Positions 42,461 to 52,950 are shown, counted from the first letter of the stretch. The stretch is DNA of 64,000 bases from Methylomicrobium lacus_A (GCF_041897535.1 NZ_CP169217.1:3286001-3350000); one strand, 5' to 3'. Translations and numbers: made by a program. Notes: a model not told the origin generated them from the sequence alone.

Positions 42461-42500
42461 TGCCCGTTTTTTTTATTGAAAAACGGATCGGGGGTTTGTT

Positions 42501-43811
42501 TTGAAACCGGTAAAAGTCGGAATTTTGGGGCTAGGGACGGTCGGCGGCGGCACGGTCAATGTCCTGACGCGTAATGCAGTCGAAATCGCCCGCCGGGCCG
42601 GGCGCGAAATCATCGTGACCCGCGCGTCGAGCCGGGATCTCGGCAAGCCGCGCATTTGCAGCACCGAAGGCATCACGGTCACGGCCGATCCTTATGACGT
42701 GATCAACGATCCCGAAATCGACATCGTGCTCGAATTGATCGGCGGCGCCGGCCCCGTCAAGGACATGGTGTTGGCCGCGATCGCGAACGGCAAACATGTG
42801 GTCACCGCGAACAAATCGCTGATCGCGCTGCACGGCAACGAGATTTTCGCGAAAGCCCGCGAGAAGGGCGTGATCGTCGCATTCGAAGCGGCGGTCGCCG
42901 GCGGCATTCCGATCATCAAGGCGATCCGCGAGGGGCTCAGCGGCAATCAGATCCAATGGCTGGCCGGCATCATCAACGGCACCGGCAATTTCATCCTGAC
43001 CGAGATGCGCGAAAAAGGCCGCGATTTTGCGGACGTGCTGGCCGAGGCGCAGGCTCTGGGCTATGCCGAAGCCGATCCGACCTTCGATGTCGAGGGCATC
43101 GACGCCGCGCACAAGCTGACGATCCTGGCCTCGATCGCATTCGGCATTCCGTTGCAGTTCGACAAGGTCTACACCGAAGGCATCACGAAGATCACCCGCC
43201 TCGATGTCGAATATGCCGAGCAGTTGGGCTACCGGATCAAGCATCTGGGCATCGCGCGCAAGACCCCCGAGGGCATCGAGCTGCGCGTGCATCCGACCCT
43301 GATCCCCGAACGCCGCCTGATCGCGAACGTGAACGGCGTGATGAACGCGGTGCTGGTCAAGGGCGATGCGGTCGGCCCGACCCTGTATTACGGCGCCGGC
43401 GCGGGCGCCGAGCCGACCGCCTCGTCGGTGGTCGCGGACGTGATCGACGTGACACGGGCCCTGACCAGCGACCCGGAAAACCGGGTGCCGCATCTGGCCT
43501 TCCAGTCCGATGCGATCAAGGACATCCCGATACTGTCACCCGACCGCTTCAAGTCGGCTTATTACCTGCGCCTGAATGCCGAAGACAAGCCCGGCGTGCT
43601 GGCCGACGTAACCAAAATCCTGGCCGACCATCAGATCAGCATCGAAGCGATCATTCAAAAAGAGCCGCTGGCAAACGAGACCGCGGTGCCGATCATCTTG
43701 CTGACGCAGATCACGCTCGAAAAGGAAATGAACGATGCGATCCGGAAGATCGAAGCCTTGCCAACCGTGACCGGCCAAGTCTGCCGGATTCGCCTGGAAA
43801 CCTTGGGATAA
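42501..43811 (+). CDS. hom: homoserine dehydrogenase
   Basis: 436 residues. NAD(P) motif GILGLGTVGGGTVNVL, catalytic GIINGTGNFILTEM and a C-terminal ACT domain (DKPGVLADVTKILADHQISIEAIIQKE) for threonine feedback. It begins with TTG preceded by GGGGGT. It makes homoserine for threonine and methionine; thrC follows 7 bases later. Confidence 0.96.
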   Translation: MKPVKVGILGLGTVGGGTVNVLTRNAVEIARRAGREIIVTRASSRDLGKPRICSTEGITVTADPYDVINDPEIDIVLELIGGAGPVKDMVLAAIANGKHVVTANKSLIALHGNEIFAKAREKGVIVAFEAAVAGGIPIIKAIREGLSGNQIQWLAGIINGTGNFILTEMREKGRDFADVLAEAQALGYAEADPTFDVEGIDAAHKLTILASIAFGIPLQFDKVYTEGITKITRLDVEYAEQLGYRIKHLGIARKTPEGIELRVHPTLIPERRLIANVNGVMNAVLVKGDAVGPTLYYGAGAGAEPTASSVVADVIDVTRALTSDPENRVPHLAFQSDAIKDIPILSPDRFKSAYYLRLNAEDKPGVLADVTKILADHQISIEAIIQKEPLANETAVPIILLTQITLEKEMNDAIRKIEALPTVTGQVCRIRLETLG

Positions 43812-43818
43812 ATAACAC

Positions 43819-44913
43819 ATGTCTATTGCAAAACATTACACCGGTCTGATCGACCGTTACCGCGATCGTCTGCCGGTTTCGGCCTCGACGCGCGTGATCA
43901 GCCTGAACGAAGGCAACACGCCGCTGATTCAGCTGCAGAACATTCCGCGCCTGGCCGGCAAGGATGTCGACATCTACGTCAAATTCGAAGGCCTGAACCC
44001 GACCGGTTCGTTCAAGGACCGCGGCATGACCATGGCGGTCACCAAGGCGGTCGAGGAAGGCAGCCGTGCGATCATCTGCGCCTCGACCGGCAACACCTCC
44101 GCCGCGGCGGCGGCCTATGCCGCGCGAGCGGGCATCAAGGCCTTCGTGATCATTCCGGAAGGCAAGATTGCGCTCGGCAAGCTCGCGCAAACCCTGATGT
44201 ACGATGCGACGATCATCCAGATCCGGGGCAATTTCGATCAGGGCATGAATCTGGTCAAGGAAGTCGCAGAGCTGGCGCCGGTCACGATCGTGAATTCGAT
44301 CAATCCGTACCGGATCGACGGCCAGAAGACCGCATCCTTCGAAATCATCGACGCGCTCGGCGAGGCGCCCGACTATCATTGCCTTCCGGTCGGCAACGCG
44401 GGCAACATCACCGCCTACTGGAAAGGCTACAAGGAATATTCGACCGACAGCGACACGCACAAGGCGGTGACTTCGAAGCGCCCGGTCATGTGCGGTTATC
44501 AGGCGGCCGGCGCCGCGCCGTTCTTGGCAGGCCATCCGATCGAGCATCCGGAAACGATCGCGACCGCGATCCGGATCGGCAACCCGCAATCCTGGGACTT
44601 TGCCTGGGCCGCGCAAAAGGAATCCGGCGGCTGGTTCGACAAATTCACCGACGAGGAGATTCTCGAAGCGCAAAAGCTGCTGTCGCAACATGAAGGCATC
44701 TTCTGCGAGCCGGCCTCGGCGACTTCGCTGGCCGGCGCCTGGCGCGACATCAAGAGCGGCAAGATTCCGGAGGGCAGCAAGATCGTCTGCACGCTGACCG
44801 GCACCGGTCTGAAAGACCCGGATACCGCGATCAAGCAATGCGCGGCGGCGCGCACCTTGACGATCGATGCCGAACTCGATGCGGTCAAGCGCGCGATTCT
44901 GGATCATATGTAA
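43819..44913 (+). CDS. thrC: threonine synthase
   Basis: 364 residues. PLP-Lys in NPTGSFKDRGMTMAV near 63, CASTGNTSAAAAAYAARAG and PVGNAGNITAYWKGYKEY. It makes threonine from O-phosphohomoserine. Downstream of hom in an operon. Confidence 0.96.
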   Translation: MSIAKHYTGLIDRYRDRLPVSASTRVISLNEGNTPLIQLQNIPRLAGKDVDIYVKFEGLNPTGSFKDRGMTMAVTKAVEEGSRAIICASTGNTSAAAAAYAARAGIKAFVIIPEGKIALGKLAQTLMYDATIIQIRGNFDQGMNLVKEVAELAPVTIVNSINPYRIDGQKTASFEIIDALGEAPDYHCLPVGNAGNITAYWKGYKEYSTDSDTHKAVTSKRPVMCGYQAAGAAPFLAGHPIEHPETIATAIRIGNPQSWDFAWAAQKESGGWFDKFTDEEILEAQKLLSQHEGIFCEPASATSLAGAWRDIKSGKIPEGSKIVCTLTGTGLKDPDTAIKQCAAARTLTIDAELDAVKRAILDHM

Positions 44914-44964
44914 AATCGCCGGACCTAATTCAAGGCCATAAAACTGGCTTGTTATCCACTCGCG

Positions 44965-45003
44965 AAGGTCGGATTGCCGGTTGTCGGCGGTCCGGCCTTT
45001 TGA
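44965..45003 (+). terminator. probable terminator of the hom-thrC operon
   Basis: AAGGTCGGAT and GTCCGGCCTT pair (with G-T pairs) around a 15-base loop, followed by TTTT. Confidence 0.5.
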
Positions 45004-45059
45004 ATTTTCCCGGTTGCATTTACCCATCCGGCTCGCTTCTTTTTCTTGAGGATACCGTC

Positions 45060-46943
45060 ATGCCCTCAGATTCCCATCCCCCCGTTCGTGAACCTCTGGC
45101 CAGCCTGGCATTTGGCGCCGTCGGCGTCGTTTTCTGCGACATCGGCACCAGCCCGCTCTACGCGCTGAAGGAAGTCTTCCAGGACGGCATCACGGTCGAT
45201 AGGGTCCATGTATTCGGCGTGCTGTCGCTGATCTTCTGGTCGCTGACGCTGGTCGTCGCCTGCAAATACACGCTGTTCATCATGCGCGCGAACAATAATG
45301 GCGAAGGCGGCATCATGGCCTTGATGGCTCTGGCTCTAAACGCCTGCCGGGACGATCCCCGGAAAACGGCGGCGGTCGTCAGTCTCGGCATACTCGGGGC
45401 TTCGCTGTTTTTCGGCGACATCATCATCACGCCGGCGATCTCGGTGCTCGGCGCGGTCGAAGGGCTGCAAATCGTTTCACCGTCGCTGAGGGGGGAGGCC
45501 TTGCCGGTCGCGTTGCTGGTTTTAGGTGGCCTCTTCATCTTTCAATCCTCGATCACGGGCAGGATAGGCAAAATTTTTTCGCCGGTGATGGTGTTATGGT
45601 TCGGCGTGCTCGCGTTGACGGGATTGAGCAATCTACTAGAGCATCCGGATGTGCTGCTGGCGGTCAACCCGGTTTACGCCGTGCAATTTTTGTGCGAGAT
45701 CGGCTGGAAAGGCTTTCTGGTCATGGGGGCGATCGTGCTGGTGATTACCGGGGCCGAGGCGCTCTATGCCGATATGGGGCCGTTCGGCCTGAAGCCGGTC
45801 CGTCTGGCCTGGTTCGGCTATGTCTTTCCGGCCTTGCTGCTGAATTATTTCGGCCAGGGCGCCTTGCTGCTCGACAATCCCGCGGCGGTGCAAAATCCGT
45901 TTTATTTTTTGGCGCCGGTTTGGGCGCGTTTTCCGCTGCTGATTTTGGCCACGCTGGCGGCGCTGATCGCCTCGCAGGCGGTGATTTCGGGCGCCTTCTC
46001 GGTGATCCGGCAGGCGATTCAGCTCGGCTATTGCCCGCGCCTGAACGTCCTGCACATCTCGGACGGCGAAAAGAGCCGGGTGTATTTGCCGGCCGTCAAT
46101 TGGCTCTTGATGATCGCGGTCACCACGCTGGTGTTCAATTTTCAGTCGACCTCGGCGCTGGCGTCCGCCTATGGCATCGCGGTGACCGGCACGATGATCG
46201 TCGATACGGTGCTGGCTTTTATCGTGATCGAGGCGCTCTGGCACTGGCAACGGATCAAGGGCCTGGCTTTCCTGGCGATATTCCTGGCGATCGACTTCCA
46301 GTTTCTGTTTGCGAACAGCCTGAAGATTCAGACCGGCGGCTGGGTGTCGCTGGGGGTAGGGGCGCTGGTCTATATCGCGATGACCACCTGGATCCAGGGA
46401 CGCGCGCTGCTGCACGAATACATGGAAGAGAAGCATTTGCTGTTCGAGGAACTCGAACAGGAAATCACCGGCCACTTGGTCACGGTCGAGGGCACCGCGA
46501 TTTATCTCGCCAGAACGCTCAAAGGCGTGCCGCCGGTGCTGCTGCACAATCTCGAACACAATCACGCGCTGCATGAGCAGGTGATCGTGCTGACCATCGT
46601 CACCAAGGACGAGCCTTATGTGGACGAGGAGCACCGGGTCAAGATTCGCATGTTCGGTAAAAACCGCAAATTCTACCGGGTGAAACTGTATTACGGTTTC
46701 AAGCAAAACGCGGATGTGCGCCGGGCACTGGAGTTGCTGAACAGGGAAGGCCTGGTCTTCGATCCGAAAAAGGCGTCTTTTTTCATCGGCAGCGAGCGTG
46801 TCTCATTCCGGATGCGCAGTCCGATGCCGCCCTGGCGGCGCGGTATCTTTTGTTTCTTGTTCGACAACTCGACCAGCCCGATCGACTTTTTCAAGATTCC
46901 GGTGGACCGCGTGGTCGAGCTGGGGGTTAGGGTTGAGCTATAG
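45060..46943 (+). CDS. kup: potassium uptake protein Kup
   Basis: 627 residues, about 12 membrane helices plus a C-terminal cytoplasmic region. FGAVGVVFCDIGTSPLYALKEVF, NNNGEGGIMALMALAL and FFGDIIITPAISVLGAVEGL are KUP-family signatures. A proton-coupled K+ importer. The ATG at 45060 matches family starts. A long open frame upstream is overlap with the terminator region. Confidence 0.95.
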   Translation: MPSDSHPPVREPLASLAFGAVGVVFCDIGTSPLYALKEVFQDGITVDRVHVFGVLSLIFWSLTLVVACKYTLFIMRANNNGEGGIMALMALALNACRDDPRKTAAVVSLGILGASLFFGDIIITPAISVLGAVEGLQIVSPSLRGEALPVALLVLGGLFIFQSSITGRIGKIFSPVMVLWFGVLALTGLSNLLEHPDVLLAVNPVYAVQFLCEIGWKGFLVMGAIVLVITGAEALYADMGPFGLKPVRLAWFGYVFPALLLNYFGQGALLLDNPAAVQNPFYFLAPVWARFPLLILATLAALIASQAVISGAFSVIRQAIQLGYCPRLNVLHISDGEKSRVYLPAVNWLLMIAVTTLVFNFQSTSALASAYGIAVTGTMIVDTVLAFIVIEALWHWQRIKGLAFLAIFLAIDFQFLFANSLKIQTGGWVSLGVGALVYIAMTTWIQGRALLHEYMEEKHLLFEELEQEITGHLVTVEGTAIYLARTLKGVPPVLLHNLEHNHALHEQVIVLTIVTKDEPYVDEEHRVKIRMFGKNRKFYRVKLYYGFKQNADVRRALELLNREGLVFDPKKASFFIGSERVSFRMRSPMPPWRRGIFCFLFDNSTSPIDFFKIPVDRVVELGVRVEL

Positions 46944-46991
46944 CGCTTTGCTAGGGTGAGCGGGGCGGGCCCGCTATCAGGATGTGGTTCT

Positions 46992-47040
46992 GCAAGACCT
47001 CTGGGTTTTTTAAAGCCTCGGAGGTCTTGCCGTTTTCAGG
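46992..47040. terminator. hairpin terminator between kup and a convergent gene
   Basis: GCAAGACCTC (46992-47001) and GAGGTCTTGC (47021-47030), a perfect 10-bp stem, with T-rich flank (CGTTTTC) on the + side. Confidence 0.7.
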
Positions 47041-47049
47041 CGGCTGTTT

Positions 47050-47592
47050 TTATTCGGCAATCAAATAGCCGGTGACCGTGCCGGAGATCGCCGCGGCATG
47101 GCCTTGCAGCGGGTCGGAAAATCTACAGTTGATTTCGGGAACCAAACCCGACTCGACATAGAGGGTGAGGGGTTGGCTGGCGGCGCGCGCGGCGATTCGG
47201 GTGTGTGCCGGCGAAGCAATGCGGGATTGAGCTCCCAACATCAGCGGGTGGCTGGGGCTGACCTGAGTGATGCGCTGGTCCGGTGTGCCGGCATAAACGA
47301 AGCAACTGACGTCGATCGCGGAGTCGTCGGTTTCGGCGACCACCGAAACTTGCTGCACCACGAGACGCGATCCCGGCGGGACCTTCTGCATTTCCAATAC
47401 CAGCGAACGGTCGCCCTGAATGAATTGCGTGTCGGTCCAGCTGTCGTTTTGATAAGGGACTTTGCCGACCGGACTGATTTCCTTGGCGGAAGGCGTCCCC
47501 GCATCGGTGTCGGATGGTGCGGCAATGCCGGGCGTGCCGGCGAGAGAGAATAGCGTTAGAATCGCCGCTGGAATAAGCGCTTGCTTTGGCAT
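47050..47592 (-). CDS. secreted hypothetical protein
   Basis: 180 residues with a signal peptide (MPKQALIPAAILTLFSLAGTPGIAA). The mature domain (LVLEMQKVPPGSRLVVQQVSVVAETDD, VSCFVYAG, SASPAHTRIAARAAS-like region, EINCRF) looks like a single beta-rich domain. Two Cys could pair. Not recognised; stands alone. Confidence 0.65.
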   Translation of the reverse strand: MPKQALIPAAILTLFSLAGTPGIAAPSDTDAGTPSAKEISPVGKVPYQNDSWTDTQFIQGDRSLVLEMQKVPPGSRLVVQQVSVVAETDDSAIDVSCFVYAGTPDQRITQVSPSHPLMLGAQSRIASPAHTRIAARAASQPLTLYVESGLVPEINCRFSDPLQGHAAAISGTVTGYLIAE

Positions 47593-47735
47593 GATGTACC
47601 CCCGGGTTATTTTTATTGTGGAATTCGCGCAGGACTGAACTGGCTAACAAAATGAGTCGGCTGCGGCTGGCTATTGTAGTGCCGCCATCCTGTCATTTTC
47701 AAGCAAATTGACTTCATCGACGGTAGAGGAATTGT

Positions 47736-49163
47736 ATGGCGTTTGACTGGATGCCGGTGGCGATCGTCGCCGCTTTGTTGGGGATGATCATCGTGATCAT
47801 GCAGTGGCTCGCGTTGCGGCGTTTGCAGGCTTTGCTGACGACGGCGCAGGGCGTCGACGCCGAGGCGCTGATGCGGGCGTTAAAAGACCAGGACGCCGCC
47901 TTGAGGCAGGGCTTAAGCGAATTCAGGAAGGAACTCCGGGAGGTTAGCGCGGACAATCGGCGCGAGTTGCAGGAGGCGTTTAAAAATCTCCAGGATACCT
48001 TGCTGAACCGGATCGCCGAAAACCAGCGCACCCAGCATGTACAGATGGATGCGTTCAAGACGGGTCTGAACAACCTATCCGAAAGGCTGATCAATAACGC
48101 GAACGAGTTCAGGGAAAGCGTCGGTCGGTCGTTTCAGGCCACCGGCGAGTCGTTGAACCGCCAGCAGCAGGAAGCGAATCAATTGGCCAAGGCCAGCATC
48201 AACGAAATTCGGGAAACGATCGAAAAGCAGTTGCAGGCGATCCGGGAGGACAATACCCGGCAGTTGAACGAGATGCGCCGGACCGTCGACGAAAAACTGC
48301 ACAATACGCTGGAGCAGCGTCTCGGAGAGTCGTTCAAGCTGGTCAGCGACCGGCTGGATCAGGTACACAAAGGACTCGGCGAGATGCAGACACTGGCGGT
48401 CGGCGTCGGCGACCTGAAGAAGGTGCTGTCCAATGTGAAGACGCGCGGCATCCTCGGCGAATACCAGCTCGGCAACATTCTGGAGCAAATCCTGGCGCCC
48501 GAGCAATACGACGTGAACGTCGCGACCAAGAAAGGCAGTCAGGCGAATGTCGAATACGCGGTCAAATTGCCGGGTAAGGCCGACGACAAGACCGTCTGGT
48601 TGCCGATCGATTCGAAATTTCCGCTCGAAAGCTATCAGCTGCTGCTCGGTGCCTTGGACGAAGGCAATCCCGTGGCGGTCGATGCGGCGCAAAAACAGTT
48701 ATTGAAGGCGATCGAAAGTTTCGCGAAGGACATCGCCGGCAAATACCTCGACCCGCCGCATACGACCGATTTCGCGATCATGTTTTTGCCGGTCGAAAGT
48801 TTGTACGCGGAAGTCCTGCGTTCTCCGGAGCTGTTCGAAAAGCTGCAGCGCACTTACCGGGTCACGATTACCGGACCCACGACCTTGTCGGCTTTGTTGA
48901 ACAGCCTGCACATGGGATTTCGGACGCTGGCCGTGCAACAACGCAGCAGCGAGGTCTGGAAGGTGCTGGCCGAGGTGAAGACCGAGTTCGGCAAATATTC
49001 GGAGTTGTTGGATACCGTCTACAAGCAGATCACGACCGCATCGAATTCACTGGAAAGGCTCAAAACGACGCGCACCGCGGCGATGGAAAGAAAATTGCGC
49101 GGCGTCGAGATACTGGGCGTCGAGAGCGATGTGGCGCCGATCGCATTGCCGGAGCCGGATTAA
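47736..49163 (+). CDS. rmuC: DNA recombination protein RmuC
   Basis: 475 residues. An N-terminal membrane segment (MPVAIVAALLGMIIVIMQWL), a long coiled coil to about 210, then the RmuC nuclease-like domain (GDLKKVLSNVKTRGILGEYQLGNILEQIL, WLPIDSKFPLESYQ, FLPVESLYAEVLR). Involved in limiting inversion of short repeats. Confidence 0.93.
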   Translation: MAFDWMPVAIVAALLGMIIVIMQWLALRRLQALLTTAQGVDAEALMRALKDQDAALRQGLSEFRKELREVSADNRRELQEAFKNLQDTLLNRIAENQRTQHVQMDAFKTGLNNLSERLINNANEFRESVGRSFQATGESLNRQQQEANQLAKASINEIRETIEKQLQAIREDNTRQLNEMRRTVDEKLHNTLEQRLGESFKLVSDRLDQVHKGLGEMQTLAVGVGDLKKVLSNVKTRGILGEYQLGNILEQILAPEQYDVNVATKKGSQANVEYAVKLPGKADDKTVWLPIDSKFPLESYQLLLGALDEGNPVAVDAAQKQLLKAIESFAKDIAGKYLDPPHTTDFAIMFLPVESLYAEVLRSPELFEKLQRTYRVTITGPTTLSALLNSLHMGFRTLAVQQRSSEVWKVLAEVKTEFGKYSELLDTVYKQITTASNSLERLKTTRTAAMERKLRGVEILGVESDVAPIALPEPD

Positions 49164-49268
49164 AGCATATCCGCTGAGATTTGACCGGCCACCGATCTTG
49201 AAATGAGCGCGGGGACTGACCCGGTGCGGCGCACGTTATCCGCGGCTTAGGCCAGTTCCCGGTGCCGG

Positions 49269-49718
49269 CTAGGGTTGTTGCGGTAAAATGGCCGGCAGGT
49301 GCGACCGGATGTCGGCCGGACTCAGGTTGGCGAGATTTTTGTCCAGTTCAAGGCAGATGTGCGTTTTCACATGGTTCGGCGTGTGCTGCCTGATCAAGCC
49401 TAAAACGGACGGGTCGGCGATCACGATCAATCGGTCGAAGCGGTTGGTGTTATGCGCATGTTCGATGTAATGCACGATTTGGGTCGCGAATAATTCGGCC
49501 TCGTGCTTTTTCGGATCGGTCTCTTGTTCGAAGGCATGGCCGCCGCCGAGTCCGCCCGGATTCTTGATTTTACCGGGCAGGTCCGACGTCATCTCCCGGT
49601 CATGCATGCGCCCCTCCTCGTGGACCAGGGTATCGAATTCCTCCAATGGCGAGGAAGACGATTCGGTCTGAAAAAAACGCGCGCGCGTATGATCTGCAAC
49701 AACTACCCAGGTGGTCAT
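49269..49718 (-). CDS. host-attachment family protein
   Basis: 149 residues of the family named for attachment of Agrobacterium to plant cells: TTWVVVADHTRARFF at the start, DREMTSDLPGK, HEAELFATQIVHYIEHA, LIVIADPSVLGLIRQH and KNLANLSPADIRSHL. The fold resembles eRF1-like domains. Despite the name, most members are in non-symbionts; role unknown. Confidence 0.85.
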   Translation of the reverse strand: MTTWVVVADHTRARFFQTESSSSPLEEFDTLVHEEGRMHDREMTSDLPGKIKNPGGLGGGHAFEQETDPKKHEAELFATQIVHYIEHAHNTNRFDRLIVIADPSVLGLIRQHTPNHVKTHICLELDKNLANLSPADIRSHLPAILPQQP

Positions 49719-49912
49719 AGGTGTATCCTCAATGATTGATTAATGGGGGTCTGGAGTCAACACTGATTATTGTGCGCGGAAGCCTTGTGATTGGCTATTG
49801 GTATGATTACCTAGCGCTTTCCTGCAAAAAAACGGCGGCGGGTATTCAAGTCCGCGCAAAGGCTTTATGATATGGGCTTATAGGTTTCGGCCACCCAGAC
49901 CCCATCTCTCGC

Positions 49913-50644
49913 TTGACCAGAAAAAAACGCCACTCAAAACACAGGCACTCCCCGCCGCCGGCGCTTCGGGCCACCCTCTACAAATTCGCTTGCCAGGCCC
50001 TGTTGGCCTTCGTGGCTTCATCGGTCGGATTTTGTCTGCTGTTTCGTTGGCTGCCGCTGCCGACGACCGCGTTCATGCTGAACCGCCATGTCGAGGATTT
50101 CCGTTACGAGACCACCTTCAAGTCGATAGACTACCGTTGGGTAGGCGCCAATAGGATTTCGCCAGCCGCTTACCAGGCGGTGATCGCGTCCGAGGACCAG
50201 CGTTTTTTCGACCATGCGGGGTTCGATTTCCGCTCGATTCAGGCGGCGGTCGATAACTATGCCGAGGGACGCCGCCTCAGGGGCGCCAGCACGATTTCGC
50301 AGCAGGTCGCGAAAAACCTGTTTTTAAGTCCGTCCAAAAGCTTCATCCGCAAAGGCTTCGAGGTCTGGTTTACGCTCCTCCTGGAGACGTTCTGGAGTAA
50401 GGAGCGGATTTTGACCGTTTATTTGAACATCGCGGAATTCGGCGATCATCTGTTCGGCATCGAGGCGGCGAGCCAGCGCTATTTCGGCAGCCCGGCCAGT
50501 CAATTGAGCCGCGCGCAGGCGGCCCTGCTCGCGGCGACGCTGCCGAATCCGCTGCGCCTGAAGGCGGCGCGTCCGTCGTCCTACGTGCATGCGCGGCAAC
50601 AATGGATTCTCCGGCAAATGCGCCATATCGCCTATCCACGTTGA
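49913..50644 (+). CDS. mtgA: monofunctional peptidoglycan transglycosylase
   Basis: 243 residues. One N-terminal membrane helix (about 25-50) and a GT51 domain with the catalytic Glu in ASEDQRFFDHAGFDF, and GASTISQQVAKNLFL, KERILTVYLNIAEFG, all conserved. It extends glycan strands in the periplasm. The start is probably a TTG at 49913. Confidence 0.93.
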   Translation: MTRKKRHSKHRHSPPPALRATLYKFACQALLAFVASSVGFCLLFRWLPLPTTAFMLNRHVEDFRYETTFKSIDYRWVGANRISPAAYQAVIASEDQRFFDHAGFDFRSIQAAVDNYAEGRRLRGASTISQQVAKNLFLSPSKSFIRKGFEVWFTLLLETFWSKERILTVYLNIAEFGDHLFGIEAASQRYFGSPASQLSRAQAALLAATLPNPLRLKAARPSSYVHARQQWILRQMRHIAYPR

Positions 50645-50741
50645 GGCCGCTTCAATGGTTGCACTTTATGTTGAATGCACGATACGGCCTTCCATTGAAC
50701 ATCGGTTTTAGCCCTGGGTCTTACCCGCAGAGGAAATTTAT

Positions 50742-51818
50742 ATGAAAAAGTTTGTCATGTTGACGATGCTGTTTGCCAGCCTGATGCGAGGCGGCGAGAG
50801 CCGGGCCGAAGACAATCCGCAATGGGCCGTCGCGACCTTCGCGGGCGGTTGTTTCTGGTGCACCGAAGCCGGCTTTGAAAAACTGCCCGGCGTCAAAAAA
50901 GTCGTCTCGGGATACAGCGGCGGTCAGGTCGCCAATCCTTCCTACGAAGAGGTGAGCACGGGCAAGACCGGTCATGTCGAAAGCGTGCAGGTTTATTTCG
51001 ATCCGGGCGAAATCGATTATGCGACGCTGCTGCAAGGCTTCTGGCGCATGATCGATCCGACCGACGGCGGCGGCCAGTTTGTCGACCGCGGCAATCAGTA
51101 CCGTTCGGTGATTTTTTATCATAATGACGAACAAAAAGCCCTGGCCGAAAAATCCCTCGCGGAACTGGCCGCATCGAAACGCTATTCGGCGCCGCTCGTG
51201 ACCGAAATCCGGAAGTTCGAGCATTTTTATCCGGCCGAGGATAAACATCAGGATTATTACAAAAACAATCCGCTGATCTACAAATTTTGGCGCTACCGGT
51301 CCGGCCGCGATCAATATCTCGAAAAAACCTGGGGCGCCGATCTGCACTTGGCAATTGCCCAAAAACCACAGGCAGGCTCCTTTACCAAGCCTTCCAAGGA
51401 AGAATTGGCCAAGCGCCTGACCGAACTGCAATATCAAGTCACTCAGGAAGAAGCGACCGAGACGCCGTTCGATAATCCCTACTGGAATGAAAAGCATGAT
51501 GGCATCTATGTCGATGTGGTCAGCGGCGAGCCGCTGTTTTCGTCGAAGGATAAATACGATTCCGGCACCGGCTGGCCGAGCTTTTCGAAACCCTTGGTCG
51601 AAGACAATCTCGTCAAGAAAAAGGATTTTCTGTTGATCATTCCGCGCACCGAGGTGCGCAGCCGCGCCGCCGACTCGCATCTCGGGCATGTGTTCACCGA
51701 CGGCCCAGAGCCGACCGGGTTGCGTTATTGCATCAATTCGGCCGCGCTGCGCTTCATTCCGGTAGAAGACATGGAAAAACAAGGCTATGGCAAGTTTTTG
51801 CCTGCCTTCGGAAAATAA
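50742..51818 (+). CDS. msrAB: periplasmic MsrA-MsrB fusion
   Basis: 358 residues. A signal peptide (MKKFVMLTMLFASLMRGGESRA) exports the enzyme. MsrA: FAGGCFWCTEAGFEKLPGV (Cys near 36), SGYSGG, GHVESVQVYFDP. MsrB from about 220: KHDGIYVDVVSGEPLFSS, SGTGWPSF, SHLGHVFTDGP and catalytic RYCINSAALRF. The zinc CxxC pairs of many MsrBs are missing here. It repairs methionine S- and R-sulfoxides in envelope proteins. Confidence 0.93.
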   Translation: MKKFVMLTMLFASLMRGGESRAEDNPQWAVATFAGGCFWCTEAGFEKLPGVKKVVSGYSGGQVANPSYEEVSTGKTGHVESVQVYFDPGEIDYATLLQGFWRMIDPTDGGGQFVDRGNQYRSVIFYHNDEQKALAEKSLAELAASKRYSAPLVTEIRKFEHFYPAEDKHQDYYKNNPLIYKFWRYRSGRDQYLEKTWGADLHLAIAQKPQAGSFTKPSKEELAKRLTELQYQVTQEEATETPFDNPYWNEKHDGIYVDVVSGEPLFSSKDKYDSGTGWPSFSKPLVEDNLVKKKDFLLIIPRTEVRSRAADSHLGHVFTDGPEPTGLRYCINSAALRFIPVEDMEKQGYGKFLPAFGK

Positions 51819-51942
51819 TCAATTGCCGAGGCGCGGCGCAACCGCCGGCCCGAACTATGATAAAATCCAGCATTTATGACAATGTTGCGGCGTTCACGCC
51901 CCTTAGGCGGACGGCGCCGGCAAGCCTGAGTTTAGCGCCTCA

Positions 51943-52950
51943 ATGACCCCAGCTTCTGAAGCCAATCAACTGATAGACCGTTTCGGCAGAAAGATCGACT
52001 ACCTGCGCATCTCGATCACCGACCGCTGCGACTTCCGCTGCGTCTATTGCATGGCCGAGGAGATGACGTTCCTGCCGCGCGCGCAGATCCTGACGCTCGA
52101 AGAGATCGAGACGATCGCGGCCGCCTTTACCGAACTCGGCGTCAAAAAAATCCGCATTACCGGCGGCGAACCCTTGGTCAGGAAAGGCGCGCTGGACTTG
52201 TTCGAACATCTCGGCAGGCTCCAGGGACTGAAGGAACTGGTGATCACGACCAACGGCGCGCAGCTCGAAACGATGGCCCCGGCCTTGAAAAAAGCCGGCG
52301 TCAAACGGATCAACATCAGCCTCGACTCGCTGGACCCTGCAAAATTCAAGGCGATCACCCGCACCGGCAATCTGCAAACCGTGCTGAACGGCATCGCGGC
52401 CGCGAAAGCCGAGGGGTTCGAGCGGATCAAGATCAATACGGTCGTGCTGAAAGACAGCAATCACACCGAAGTCTGCGATCTGGTGCAGTTTGCGGTCGAC
52501 AGCGAGATCGACATCAGCTTCATCGAGGAAATGCCGCTCGGCGTCGTCGAACACCACGACCGTTCGCTAGCCTATTATTCGAGCGATCTGATCAAGAAGG
52601 ATTTGGCGGCGCGCTTTGCATTGCTCGCGACGACCGAAAAGACCGGCGGCCCGTCGAACTATTTTAGAGTCGCAGGCACCCTTACCCGCGTCGGATTCAT
52701 CTCGCCGCACAGCCACAATTTCTGCAGCACCTGCAACCGGGTCCGGCTGACCGCCGAAGGCCGCCTGCTGCTCTGTCTAGGCAACGAACATTCGGTCGAT
52801 CTGAAACAAGTGGTGCGCGCGCATCCGGGCGATATCGACCTGTTGAAACAAACCCTGATCGATGCGATGCAGATCAAACCGGCCCAGCACGAATTCAACC
52901 TGCAAGAACAGCCGGTGATCCTGCGCTACATGAACATGACCGGCGGCTAG
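51943..52950 (+). CDS. moaA: GTP 3',8-cyclase MoaA
   Basis: 335 residues, radical SAM. CDFRCVYC near residue 28 binds the SAM cluster; the C-terminal FCSTCNRVRLTAEGRLLLCLG binds the second cluster. It starts molybdenum-cofactor synthesis. The usual C-terminal GG is present (MTGG). No other moa genes adjoin. Confidence 0.96.
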   Translation: MTPASEANQLIDRFGRKIDYLRISITDRCDFRCVYCMAEEMTFLPRAQILTLEEIETIAAAFTELGVKKIRITGGEPLVRKGALDLFEHLGRLQGLKELVITTNGAQLETMAPALKKAGVKRINISLDSLDPAKFKAITRTGNLQTVLNGIAAAKAEGFERIKINTVVLKDSNHTEVCDLVQFAVDSEIDISFIEEMPLGVVEHHDRSLAYYSSDLIKKDLAARFALLATTEKTGGPSNYFRVAGTLTRVGFISPHSHNFCSTCNRVRLTAEGRLLLCLGNEHSVDLKQVVRAHPGDIDLLKQTLIDAMQIKPAQHEFNLQEQPVILRYMNMTGG